DNA of 15,269 bases from Candidatus Thorarchaeota archaeon. GTDB lineage: Archaea; Asgardarchaeota; Thorarchaeia; Thorarchaeales; Thorarchaeaceae. The position numbers and the translations under genes are program-made. Numbering within the stretch: the first letter of the stretch is position 1; every line of letters starts with the position of its first letter. This document shows, one piece after another, positions 1-6,815 of this stretch. The DNA lies in NCBI GenBank assembly GCA_030638785.1, contig DAOWDY010000171.1, forward strand, positions 1 to 15,269, given 5' to 3'. The notes below the pieces were generated by a model that was not told the origin of the DNA, made no database searches, and saw nothing but the letters and a program-made list of their open reading frames with translations.

Positions 1-1
1 A

Positions 2-1108
2 GATGTAGCAATAATAAATGTACTAAACGAAAAAGGGTCCAAGATATCAACAAAAGAACTCAGCGAGATATTAGATATCTCGGATCGAACAGTGCGCTAC
101 AGATTGAAACGACTGAAAGAGAAGGGTTTCTTCAAGAAGACAACAGTCCGAACCTATGAGAGGAAGATTGGGGTAGGCGACATGATAATTGTCGTCCAGA
201 GTAATCCAGAGAAACATGCACTATTAGGTGAAATCCTCTATGCTATCCCACCTTTTTATCACTACAGTCCAACGTATGGAAAATACAACGGATATTGGAT
301 CTTTGCTCAATATCCACTTTCGACACCCCAGATGTGCAAGCGCCTAGTAGACGAACTGAAGGCTGAAGGACTGATTGAAGACTACCGCCTCTTAGAGGCG
401 ATTGACTACACCGTCAAGGGCACCAAGGTTGAAGCCTTCTTACCAGATAGTACTTGGGAATGGTCAGACTGGTACGAGTCAATCAAGAAGACAATGGAAG
501 AGGGAAAAGAAACCGATTTTGGCTTCAATGAATTTCCCAAACAAGAGAGTTTTGACTTCAAAGACCTACAGATTATCAAGAAATTGGTCGAGAATGCTGA
601 AACCACCCTGAAAGAACTGGGAGAGTTCCTCGAACTATCTCAACCTCAGGTCCATAAGAGAGTTCGAAGACTTGAGAAAATCAAAGTTATCAAAGGCTAC
701 AAACCTAACTTCATGCCCTTTAAGGAGGGTATCGCTATAGCCTGTGTGTTTGAATCTCGTACGAATGCCAAAAAGATACTCCAGGCATTCGCTGATCTGC
801 CTTTTTCCCTTAACATTGGTCTACAGAGTAGTATACACTACAATGTGATTACTTACATTCCACCAAGCGAAGTCTTTCACTTTCTACAGGGTGTGGACCT
901 GCTTCGACAATATGCGGATAGATTCTTTGTGCAATTCTCCCTAGAGGGTAAGAGTACTGGACATGCACACCTCTTCTCCACCTTTAATCAGGAAACCAAA
1001 AACTGGGATATGCCTGTGCAGGAATATCTAGACTTGATTACTGATATGGCTAAGAAAGAAGGTGCAGCAGAGCACGATGCTTCGACTGTCCGTCTTCTGA
1101 CAAGCTAG
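2..1108 (+). CDS. Tandem winged-helix transcriptional regulator (5' end outside window)
   Basis: The reading frame is open from base 2, so the gene starts upstream; the GTG at 92 lies inside a DNA-binding helix and is not the true start. Of 368 visible residues, about 1-45 form a winged helix-turn-helix (TKELSEILDISDRTVRYRL), followed by a mixed alpha/beta region. A second helix-turn-helix lies at about 185-232 (TLKELGEFLELSQPQVHKRV), then another alpha/beta region to the stop. This HTH-plus-ligand-domain layout, present twice, resembles archaeal Lrp/AsnC-like regulators, but I do not recognise the C-terminal halves as clear RAM domains. It is probably a cytoplasmic transcription factor; its targets cannot be told. 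It converges on the SRP RNA, and their ends nearly touch. Confident as a DNA-binding regulator, unsure of the subfamily. Confidence 0.75.
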   Translation, partial: DVAIINVLNEKGSKISTKELSEILDISDRTVRYRLKRLKEKGFFKKTTVRTYERKIGVGDMIIVVQSNPEKHALLGEILYAIPPFYHYSPTYGKYNGYWIFAQYPLSTPQMCKRLVDELKAEGLIEDYRLLEAIDYTVKGTKVEAFLPDSTWEWSDWYESIKKTMEEGKETDFGFNEFPKQESFDFKDLQIIKKLVENAETTLKELGEFLELSQPQVHKRVRRLEKIKVIKGYKPNFMPFKEGIAIACVFESRTNAKKILQAFADLPFSLNIGLQSSIHYNVITYIPPSEVFHFLQGVDLLRQYADRFFVQFSLEGKSTGHAHLFSTFNQETKNWDMPVQEYLDLITDMAKKEGAAEHDASTVRLLTS

Positions 1109-1109
1109 A

Positions 1110-1380
1110 TCACTGCGTTTCTCGGGGCGGCTACCTTCAGGGCTCCACCACCTAGCCTTAGAGCTGTTCCCGCCAGGGCCTGACTCGATTCGACCGTTTA
1201 AGCTGCTTACAGCAATCCTACAACTGCTGCTACAGCTGTGACAGACTCTGAAGACCGCCTTTCAACGTCCCGCAACGAAACCTATCAGGGTCAGGGTTCA
1301 GCCTCCGCCGTGTTGCTGGCGCCACTAGTGCCATGTGGTCGCAACCGCGGCAAACGGCCCGCCCTACCTGCTGCAATCGG
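1110..1380 (-). ncRNA. ffs: Signal recognition particle RNA (archaeal SRP/7S RNA)
   Basis: This GC-rich stretch without a gene folds as archaeal SRP RNA when read on the minus strand. Helix 8: GAGU (1186-1183) pairs GCUC (1164-1161), symmetric loop CAGG/AACA, stem CCC/GGG, loop UGGC (1175-1172). Helix 6: AGCUG (1237-1233) pairs CAGCU (1205-1201) and GCAGCA (1230-1225) pairs UGCUGU (1214-1209), capped by the SRP19-type GNAR tetraloop GUAG (1221-1218). Helix 5: 1259-1248 pairs 1140-1126 (GGCGG with CCGCC, CUUCAG with CUGAAG). The Alu-domain string GGAGGCUGA is at 1306-1298. Terminal helix AUUGC (1377-1373) with GCAGU (1116-1112) sets the ends to within a few bases. The RNA scaffolds SRP54 and SRP19 for co-translational membrane targeting. 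It sits just after infB, with its own TATA-like box at 1398-1405. The helix-8 loop is not GNRA, which is unusual. Confidence 0.9.
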
Positions 1381-1397
1381 GATTCTCTACCGAGTGC

Positions 1398-1405
1398 CTA
1401 AAAAG
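1398..1405 (-). promoter_or_regulatory. Putative TATA box for SRP RNA
   Basis: Minus-strand CTTTTTAG lies about 25 bases upstream of the 5' end predicted from the SRP RNA terminal helix (about 1378), and about 20 bases after the infB stop. Spacing fits an archaeal TATA box. The T run might also end infB transcription. Inferred from sequence and spacing only. Confidence 0.45.
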
Positions 1406-1425
1406 ATTGTCAATTGGTGGTGTTT

Positions 1426-3207
1426 CTAGACAAAACGACCTGCATTCCTTTTGATTTGTACAATCTCATCATAGACCTCGAGTTCTGGTTGTGTAAGGTC
1501 TCCCATGAACTTCTTCCTGATTGCGAGAATCTGTGAATCCGGCATATCCACATAGAGGACATCATCGTCCTTGATTTGGCGCCCGACAGTAGGGCCTCTA
1601 ATGGACACAGCCACTTCCATGCCTGTGGTCGCCTCGTCAATGTTCACACTTCTATCTTGAATCTGTAAGATAGTGCCAACGCGTTTGTTATCGGCAGTCA
1701 TCAGTCCTATGCGTGGCTTGATTACACCATGAACATTTACACCAACAACAGCAGGTTTACTCTGTCTGAAGATATACTGTGGAATTATCTCAATCTTACC
1801 AGGTCTAATGATCGAACTAAGGGATTCAGCCTTTACCTGTTCACGTTTCACCATTATCCAAGCATTGTAATCATCATAGAGTCTGTAGATTACTTCATTC
1901 AGGAATACCTCTACACCATACTCTGCAGCAAGGTCCTCAATATCTGGACCGTATTTCACATTGAATCCAAGAATCACGGCATTTAGAGGGTCAGTATCTC
2001 CCGCAGCAGTCGCCTCAATCACATCCCGCTTAACAATGGGGCCGACATCAGCAGTTCTGACAGGGACCTTTCTCTCCAGTAAGAATTGGGACACCGCTTC
2101 TAAGGATCCCAATGTGTCAGTCTTCAAGACAATGCCTGATGTGTCAGTCTGTATTCGTATTGAACTGACCTCATCCTTGACTCTCTGTTTGATTTCATCT
2201 AGCTTGGCAGGGTCCGAAACTGCATAGACTGGCGCTCCAGCAACAGCTCCTTCCAAGTCAGGTGCAACAATCTTGACACCAGCTGCTGCATGCACCTCAG
2301 TTACCGGTGTGAACTTCTCCTTGGGATCGCGTATCTCATCTAGAGGCTTCGGCTGCATAAGTGCTCTAATCTTCGCAACCACCACATCATCAAGACCTCC
2401 AACCACTATGGTGTCGGTCTTGTTCAACACTCCGTCGTAGATTATTATGTCAAGGGTCAGACCCAGACCTGTTTCCTCTCTAATCTCGAGTACAGCACCC
2501 CTTGCTGGTCCCTGGGAAATAGTCAATCGTTCGGCCAAGAACTGCTGTGTTAGACCTGACAGCACCATTAGGAGTTCAGGTACTCCATCTCCAGTCTTGG
2601 CACTGGTTGGAACTATTGCGACACTCTGTTGGAAGTCCTCTACACGATCAAATCTCTCTGATTGGATATCATTCGCAGAGAGAGCTCCCACGATTTCGTA
2701 AATTCTTCTGTCAATCTCAGATTGCACAGACTTTGGTTGTGATTTTATTGCCTCCATCAGGGGCAGGTCTGGCTTTGATTTCCAGCCTGGTACCTTGTCC
2801 ATCTTGTTTGCAGCAATAAGAAATGGAGTCTTCCCTGAACGAAGTATCTTCAGGGACTCGTACGTCTGAGTAAGAGCTCCTTCATTGATGTCCACCACCA
2901 GAATTGCAATGTCTGCCATGGCACCTCCACGTCTACGCAGGTTCAGGTATGCTTCGTGACCAGGAGTATCAATGAAAAGAAGGCCATCAATGGTAAGTTC
3001 TGTGTTGACAGCCTTGAGAAGATGTCCACAAATTGATAGAATAGTTTCTGTTGGAAAGAAGGAGGCTCCAATATGCTGAGTAATACCTGCAGCCTCTCGT
3101 TCCTGTACTCCAGTTCCCCGCATCTTGTCAAGTAGAGATGTCTTTCCGTGGTCGATGTGTCCTAGGACGGTTACTATTGGAGAACGAAGTTTAGATTGTT
3201 CTGTCAA
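1426..3207 (-). CDS. infB: Translation initiation factor aIF5B (IF2 homologue)
   Basis: A 593-residue GTPase that helps ribosomal subunits join at initiation. All five G motifs are visible: G1 GHIDHGKT (16-23), G2 AGITQHIGA (40-48), G3 DTPGH (80-84), G4 NKMD (134-137), G5 SAK (202-204). The rest matches the beta-barrel, alpha/beta/alpha and C-terminal initiator-tRNA-binding domains of the family, and the length is normal for archaeal aIF5B, which lacks the long eukaryotic N-terminal region. No intein interrupts the G domain. The start is TTG at 3207: the SD-like GAGGTG lies about 8 bases upstream and the G1 motif follows at the usual distance. In many archaea infB is last in the L7Ae-S28e-L24e-ndk-infB operon; here ndk points the other way, so infB must have its own promoter in 3208-3380. 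Confidence 0.97.
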   Translation of the reverse strand: MTEQSKLRSPIVTVLGHIDHGKTSLLDKMRGTGVQEREAAGITQHIGASFFPTETILSICGHLLKAVNTELTIDGLLFIDTPGHEAYLNLRRRGGAMADIAILVVDINEGALTQTYESLKILRSGKTPFLIAANKMDKVPGWKSKPDLPLMEAIKSQPKSVQSEIDRRIYEIVGALSANDIQSERFDRVEDFQQSVAIVPTSAKTGDGVPELLMVLSGLTQQFLAERLTISQGPARGAVLEIREETGLGLTLDIIIYDGVLNKTDTIVVGGLDDVVVAKIRALMQPKPLDEIRDPKEKFTPVTEVHAAAGVKIVAPDLEGAVAGAPVYAVSDPAKLDEIKQRVKDEVSSIRIQTDTSGIVLKTDTLGSLEAVSQFLLERKVPVRTADVGPIVKRDVIEATAAGDTDPLNAVILGFNVKYGPDIEDLAAEYGVEVFLNEVIYRLYDDYNAWIMVKREQVKAESLSSIIRPGKIEIIPQYIFRQSKPAVVGVNVHGVIKPRIGLMTADNKRVGTILQIQDRSVNIDEATTGMEVAVSIRGPTVGRQIKDDDVLYVDMPDSQILAIRKKFMGDLTQPELEVYDEIVQIKRNAGRFV

Positions 3208-3303
3208 GACTCAGCACCTCACAGAAGATTGCTGTCCCGCAATTGACCTCAGCATATGAAAGTGTCGTTTAAGTCAAGACGTTTCGAAACAGTGCTGTCA
3301 CAA

Positions 3304-3315
3304 TGCTAAAATATC
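3304..3315 (+). promoter_or_regulatory. Possible TATA element for ndk
   Basis: The A/T-rich stretch GCTAAAATATC in the divergent infB-ndk gap lies about 70 bases before the ndk start, placing a start site near 3335-3340. A/T-rich spots facing infB (near 3265-3275) could serve that gene, but none stands out. Weak call based on composition and spacing. Confidence 0.3.
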
Positions 3316-3382
3316 AATCCTTTGGCTCTTGCGCCAGCAAAGACACGAATTTTCCGTTGTCTATAACAAACTGGTGATATAT

Positions 3383-4048
3383 TTGGAAAGATCATTTGTC
3401 ATTATCAAACCTGATGGCACTGCCCGCAGAAGAGTTAGCGCTCTAGTTCTTGAGGCTCTGCTAAACGAAGGTCTCAACATAGTCGCCTTCAATGAGATGA
3501 AGGTTCCCGAATCCCTAGCTAAGATGCACTATGATGTGCACAAGGAAAAACCATTCTTCCCATGGTTAGTTGATTTCATATCATCTGCGCCAGTTTTGAC
3601 CATGATATTTGAAGCAGATAATGCAATTCAGAAGATCCGTGATGCTCTGGGAGCAACCTTTGTTCAGAAGGCAGCACCTGACGCTCTAAGAGGAAAATAT
3701 GGAATTTGGGCTGGTGTTAACATTGCTCATGCCTCCGACGCTCCTGAAACTGCAGCAAAAGAGATTGAATTGTGGAAAACTAATGGAGGGCTTGAGGAGT
3801 CTGCAGATGCTGCTGAGAAAGCCCAGTCTTACATTGCAAAATACTCAGGTGGCGATGCTGACTACACAATGGAAATACGTGAAGTCGTCAAGAATGCGAT
3901 TGAAAATCGTGATATTTCTGATTCAGTCCTTCAAGGTCTGACAGATCTTCTTGGTAAGGATGCTGAGGGAATCAGTACCGATGAAGTTGCCACTCTAGCC
4001 AAGGTAATCTTTGATTTCGTGAAAGAAGAAGTTGAAAAATCAGAATAA
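3383..4048 (+). CDS. ndk: Nucleoside diphosphate kinase with C-terminal extension
   Basis: Transfers the gamma-phosphate between nucleoside tri- and diphosphates through a phosphohistidine. Residues 1-137 are a standard NDK: MERSFVIIKPDG at the N-terminus (K9), the R86/T92/R103 phosphate-binding region, and catalytic H116 in NIAHASD. I choose TTG 3383 because it gives the canonical N-terminus and SD-like GGTGAT lies at 3373-3378; in-frame GTG 3374 and upstream codons are alternatives. The protein is 221 residues against the usual 140-155. The extra 80 or so residues (about 138-221) are acidic and look mainly helical, with no motif I know. The gene keeps its usual place between rpl24e and infB but lies on the opposite strand. 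A hairpin follows the stop. Confidence 0.95.
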   Translation: MERSFVIIKPDGTARRRVSALVLEALLNEGLNIVAFNEMKVPESLAKMHYDVHKEKPFFPWLVDFISSAPVLTMIFEADNAIQKIRDALGATFVQKAAPDALRGKYGIWAGVNIAHASDAPETAAKEIELWKTNGGLEESADAAEKAQSYIAKYSGGDADYTMEIREVVKNAIENRDISDSVLQGLTDLLGKDAEGISTDEVATLAKVIFDFVKEEVEKSE

Positions 4049-4059
4049 ATAGAAGGTCA

Positions 4060-4080
4060 AGGTGGCATCAAGTGCCACCT
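4060..4080. terminator. Hairpin between convergent ndk and rpl24e
   Basis: AGGTGGCA (4060-4067) pairs perfectly with TGCCACCT (4073-4080) around a 5-base loop. A pyrimidine-rich stretch (CTACTCTTGTTCTGTTG) follows on the plus strand. It sits 12 bases past the ndk stop and 23 bases past the rpl24e stop on the other strand, so it may end or protect both transcripts. Confidence 0.55.
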
Positions 4081-4103
4081 CTACTCTTGTTCTGTTGTTA
4101 AAA

Positions 4104-4304
4104 TTAGCGGCCAGCTTTGCCGCCCTTTTCATAGCCTTCTGTCCATTTCGTATCTCTAGGCCTCATTTTTCTTTTCAGCCTGTTGACTTTGCACTTGTTT
4201 GAACAGAACCACATAACGGCGCCATCTTTGGTCTGTACAAAGGCTGAACCTGTCCCTGGCTCAATGTCCTTTCCACAGAAGCTACATTTCTGGGTTCCAA
4301 CCAT
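4104..4304 (-). CDS. rpl24e: Large ribosomal subunit protein eL24 (L24e)
   Basis: A 66-residue zinc-ribbon protein of the archaeal/eukaryotic large subunit. The treble-clef zinc ligands are C8 and C11 (CSFCGK) and C34 and C38 (CSNKCK), followed by the basic KRKMRPRDTKW segment that contacts rRNA. Length and the start at ATG 4304 fit the family. SD GGAGG (4322-4318) lies inside the last codons of rps28e; the genes are 7 bases apart, so they are co-transcribed and perhaps translationally coupled. Last of the three-gene minus-strand ribosomal operon. Confidence 0.97.
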   Translation of the reverse strand: MVGTQKCSFCGKDIEPGTGSAFVQTKDGAVMWFCSNKCKVNRLKRKMRPRDTKWTEGYEKGGKAGR

Positions 4305-4311
4305 TTTGGTT

Positions 4312-4539
4312 CTAGCGCCTCCTCATCTTACGGGCCTCACGCTCGGTTTCCCTCAGGATGAGAATGTCTCCTTCCCTGATGGGTCCCTTGACGTTTCGTG
4401 TGAGAACTCGCCCCTTATCCCTGCCTTCTAGTATTTTAACTCGAACCTGCGTGATCTCTCCGGTCACTCCTGTACGTCCTAACAGTTGAATGACCTCCGC
4501 GGGGATTGAAGGTGTTACTTCAGCAGCATCTTTACTCAT
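4312..4539 (-). CDS. rps28e: Small ribosomal subunit protein eS28 (S28e)
   Basis: A 75-residue OB-fold protein of the small subunit near the mRNA exit path. Recognisable stretches are IQLLGRTGVTGEITQVRVKI, the RNVKGP motif, and the conserved C-terminal tail RETEREARKMRRR. The start ATG 4539 is preceded by AGGTGAT at 4555-4549, which overlaps the region just after the rpl7ae stop (gap 17 bases). Middle gene of rpl7ae-rps28e-rpl24e. Confidence 0.97.
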   Translation of the reverse strand: MSKDAAEVTPSIPAEVIQLLGRTGVTGEITQVRVKILEGRDKGRVLTRNVKGPIREGDILILRETEREARKMRRR

Positions 4540-4556
4540 TAGAGTCCATCACCTGG

Positions 4557-4928
4557 CTATTTCCGAAGTCCAGCGATCTTGTCTACAATATCAGAGACTA
4601 GGTCCTTGGCTTTTCCATCAACAACGATGGCAATTGCTGCTGTAGGACGCTCGATACCAGCTGCATTACCAAGATCTTTCTTGCTTGGCACAAAGATGTA
4701 AGGAGCTTTCTTATCATCACAAAGACCCGGTAGATACATTGTGATTTCAGGGGGCTCAACATCCTCAGCGACAATCACAAGCTTTGCAATTCCGCGTTCG
4801 ATGCTCTTTGTTGCCTCATTGATTCCTTTCTTGATTCTGCCACTATCCTTGGCAATCTCAATGGCCTCAAGGGCCTTTTTTTGAAGCTCTTCAGTGGCTT
4901 CCCAATCTACAAAACTAGGTTTAGGCAT
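4557..4928 (-). CDS. rpl7ae: Ribosomal protein eL8/L7Ae, kink-turn-binding protein
   Basis: A 123-residue L7Ae protein. In archaea it binds kink-turns in 23S rRNA, box C/D and H/ACA guide RNPs and RNase P. Family marks are GRIKKGINEATKSIERG (about 31-47), LVIVAEDVEPPEI (about 51-63), and the loop carrying the specificity residues near ERPTAAIAI (about 94-102). Length and start are canonical. First gene of the rpl7ae-rps28e-rpl24e operon. Its leader contains a kink-turn (4961-4935) that covers the SD GAGGT (4941-4937), so the protein probably represses its own translation. Confidence 0.97.
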   Translation of the reverse strand: MPKPSFVDWEATEELQKKALEAIEIAKDSGRIKKGINEATKSIERGIAKLVIVAEDVEPPEITMYLPGLCDDKKAPYIFVPSKKDLGNAAGIERPTAAIAIVVDGKAKDLVSDIVDKIAGLRK

Positions 4929-4934
4929 GAATGT

Positions 4935-4961
4935 CTACCTCAGTTCTTACTTCATTGGTAA
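4935..4961 (-). promoter_or_regulatory. Kink-turn in the rpl7ae leader, overlapping the SD
   Basis: Read on the minus strand: C-stem UUACC (4961-4957), three-base bulge AAU (4956-4954), GA (4953-4952), NC-stem AGU (4951-4949), loop AAGA (4948-4945), ACU (4944-4942), GA (4941-4940), then GGUAG (4939-4935), which closes the C-stem with one U-G wobble. This is the full kink-turn layout: a stem, a 3-nt bulge, tandem G-A/A-G pairs and a second stem. The bulge-plus-GA reads AAUGA, like box C, and CUGA is like box D. The downstream strand contains the SD GAGGU, 8 bases before ATG 4928. L7Ae binding here would hide the ribosome site. Structure is seen; function is inferred. Confidence 0.8.
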
Positions 4962-5007
4962 CATAGCAACCTGAGTGGCTGCTCTCTCGGCACCCCGCCT
5001 TGACTTC

Positions 5008-5015
5008 TTTTAAAA
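5008..5015 (-). promoter_or_regulatory. Putative TATA box for the rpl7ae operon
   Basis: TTTTAAAA lies on the minus strand about 80 bases before the rpl7ae start. Transcription would begin near 4984, giving a leader of about 55 nt that contains the whole kink-turn. Inferred from sequence and spacing. Confidence 0.5.
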
Positions 5016-5049
5016 CTGTCGAACCAGCACATTGTACGGAAATGAATGA

Positions 5050-6042
5050 CTAATATCCGATATCGCGGAGAGCACTCCTGATGTCTTCATCTGATGCATT
5101 ACAATGTTTCAACACTGAATACCTACCTCGTTTATCCATTATCTCGAGTGCGTGATGAATATCATCAAGAAGGATACTCTCGGTCATATCGAGATCTTGC
5201 AGTGTTGCTGGCATCTCATGGTCCTTCAAGAAGCTGTGAATCTTATGGGCGTTATATTTGGAATATCCCACCTGTTCTAGGAAATACAGACTGAGCGGCG
5301 TTGCAAAAGCCACTTGAAGGCCATGTAGACTCTGCATTCTACGGTCCATAGCATGAGAAATTGCGTGTTCAGTACCAGAACATGGCCTAGAACTACCAAA
5401 GCAGGTCATTGCATTCCCCGTATCGATGATTGAGCGAACTAGAATTTCCAGACTATTATCTTCTAGTACTGCCTCCAAGGAGTTGTTCACAGTTTCATAG
5501 ATACTTTCGTCTAGATTTTCACCAGCATGTTCGTTAGCAAGACGCCATTCTGCAAGGCTTGAGGTCTTTGATATTATATCACCAATGCCTGAAAGAGTCA
5601 AGATTCTGGGCGCAGTGGAAATAATATCCAAATCTGCAAGAATTACCTTTGACTGCTTGCATTTCTGTGAATATCTGTAGCTATTGTGCATGACAGAAGC
5701 CACGTCACTCGAAATTCCATCATGTGAGGCGGCTGTTGGGATTGAAATCCATTCTAGATTTCCCTCTTTGGCGAATAACTTTGCAAGATCTATACTCTTA
5801 CCACCACCAAATCCAAGTATGATATCTACACCGGGGTATCTAGAAATCATCCCCTTGGTGTAATTTGGTGATATCGACCATACAACATCAGCATCGACAA
5901 GTTCCTCGATAGTTGGACCGTACTTGTCGAATATCATAACATCGCTGACAATGAGCGGTCTTTGATATCCTTCGAGAATAGAATTGAGCTGTTTGATAGC
6001 ACCTTCTGCAATGATTACATCACTTGAACACGCAGAGTTCAT
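5050..6042 (-). CDS. egsA: sn-Glycerol-1-phosphate dehydrogenase
   Basis: Reduces dihydroxyacetone phosphate to sn-glycerol-1-phosphate, which fixes the archaeal stereochemistry of membrane lipids. The 330 residues show the NAD(P) motif GFGGGKSIDLAK (78-89), the family signature IPTAASHDGISS (101-112), and zinc-ligand regions D155 (SGIGDIISK), H226 (GTEHAISH) and H240 (LHGLQVAF). The N-terminus is somewhat short, but length is in range and all catalytic segments are present. ATG 6042 has SD AGGAG at 6055-6051. A 120-bp gap holding the rpl7ae promoter separates its stop from rpl7ae on the same strand, so it may be read into that operon. It is divergent from the GTPase gene. AraM-type bacterial homologues are an alternative, but the archaeal setting favours EgsA. 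Confidence 0.92.
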   Translation of the reverse strand: MNSACSSDVIIAEGAIKQLNSILEGYQRPLIVSDVMIFDKYGPTIEELVDADVVWSISPNYTKGMISRYPGVDIILGFGGGKSIDLAKLFAKEGNLEWISIPTAASHDGISSDVASVMHNSYRYSQKCKQSKVILADLDIISTAPRILTLSGIGDIISKTSSLAEWRLANEHAGENLDESIYETVNNSLEAVLEDNSLEILVRSIIDTGNAMTCFGSSRPCSGTEHAISHAMDRRMQSLHGLQVAFATPLSLYFLEQVGYSKYNAHKIHSFLKDHEMPATLQDLDMTESILLDDIHHALEIMDKRGRYSVLKHCNASDEDIRSALRDIGY

Positions 6043-6088
6043 CTTATCAGCTCCTAGCCTGCCGAGTGTATATCCCTGTTAAGGACTT

Positions 6089-6098
6089 CTATAAAGCG
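6089..6098. promoter_or_regulatory. Putative TATA element in the egsA-GTPase divergent gap
   Basis: Minus-strand CGCTTTATAG (6098-6089) would start egsA transcription near 6066, about 24 bases before its ATG. The same bases read TATAAAG on the plus strand and could serve the GTPase gene, though an A-rich CTCAAATAAAC at 6105-6115 is another choice for that direction. Confidence 0.4.
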
Positions 6099-6249
6099 CT
6101 TAACCTCAAATAAACTCGCCCCATCCATCAATCCTTTGTAGGTCTTTTTGAGTGCTCATCAGAACGTCAAGTCAGTGTTACTCAGGAAATACATGCTATC
6201 AAATTCCGACATTCCTTCGATTGTTTTAGGACTAAGGGAGTCTGTTCAA

Positions 6250-6747
6250 ATGACCCGATACGTCAAGGTTGCCCTCATGGGCTCTGGATACGCAGGCAAG
6301 TCGACTCTGATTAAATTACTGACTGATAAAACTGCAAAACTGGAAGTGAATTACAAACCAACTGCCGGAATGGACTGTGGTACGATAACCCTTGATGATA
6401 CAACTAAGATTTCGTTGGTTGAGATGGGTGGACAGACACATTTTGAATTCATGTGGCCTGACCTACTCAGAGGTAGTAGACTAGTTGTAGTAGTGACAGA
6501 GAGTACTCCCAAAGCGGTTCTCAAGACCCGTCAGCTCCTTCACAAGTATAAAGATAATTTGGCCGGGTCCCAGATAATTGCTGTAGCTAACAAACAAGAC
6601 GTTCCAGGTTCTATGAAGCCCGAATCAGTTCAAGACCTTCTTGGAATCCCCACATACGGCATGATAGCAATCGATCCTAAACAGAGATTGAATGGGTACA
6701 AGATGATAGTTTCAGGTATAAAAAATCTAATTCGAGTAGCTGCGTAG
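6250..6747 (+). CDS. Arf-like small GTPase
   Basis: A 165-residue P-loop GTPase. Motifs: G1 GSGYAGKS (11-18), switch-I threonine T38 in KPTAG, G3 EMGGQ (58-62, like the DVGGQ of Arf proteins), G4 NKQD (114-117). GGQ and NKQD point to the Arf/Arl/SR-beta side and not Ras or Rab. There is no C-terminal prenylation cysteine, and with this start no N-terminal amphipathic or lipidated segment, so membrane attachment is not evident. I prefer ATG 6250 because GGGAG (6236-6240) lies nine bases upstream and the P-loop falls at the normal place; an in-frame TTG at 6148 would add 34 residues that look unlike an Arf helix. The partner and pathway cannot be told. It lies just before the rpoD operon, which has its own promoter. 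Confidence 0.87.
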   Translation: MTRYVKVALMGSGYAGKSTLIKLLTDKTAKLEVNYKPTAGMDCGTITLDDTTKISLVEMGGQTHFEFMWPDLLRGSRLVVVVTESTPKAVLKTRQLLHKYKDNLAGSQIIAVANKQDVPGSMKPESVQDLLGIPTYGMIAIDPKQRLNGYKMIVSGIKNLIRVAA

Positions 6748-6773
6748 GGTAATTCTTGCCATCATACCCGAAC

Positions 6774-6783
6774 TCTTTTATAC
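6774..6783 (+). promoter_or_regulatory. Putative TATA box for the rpoD-rps2 operon
   Basis: CTTTTATAC lies 27 bases past the GTPase stop. It predicts a start site near 6805 and a leader of roughly 105 nt before the rpoD ATG at 6912. The best TATA match on this strand in the window. Confidence 0.55.
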
Positions 6784-6815
6784 GAACAAAAATGTGCAAC
6801 AGATACTCAGGACAT

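Noticed and set aside
1110..1400. RNase P RNA as an alternative identity of the GC-rich stretch
   Set aside because: The GAGGAAAGUC-type and ACAGAAA-type conserved RNase P blocks are missing, while SRP helices 5, 6 and 8 are all present.
1238..1429. A 63-codon plus-strand open frame in the GC-rich gap
   Set aside because: It lies wholly opposite the SRP RNA, whose helices explain the sequence; no SD and no protein-like pattern.
6148..6249. 34-residue N-terminal extension of the GTPase from TTG 6148
   Set aside because: Weak SD, no Arf-like amphipathic or myristoylation pattern, and a better ATG with SD at 6250; kept only as an alternative.
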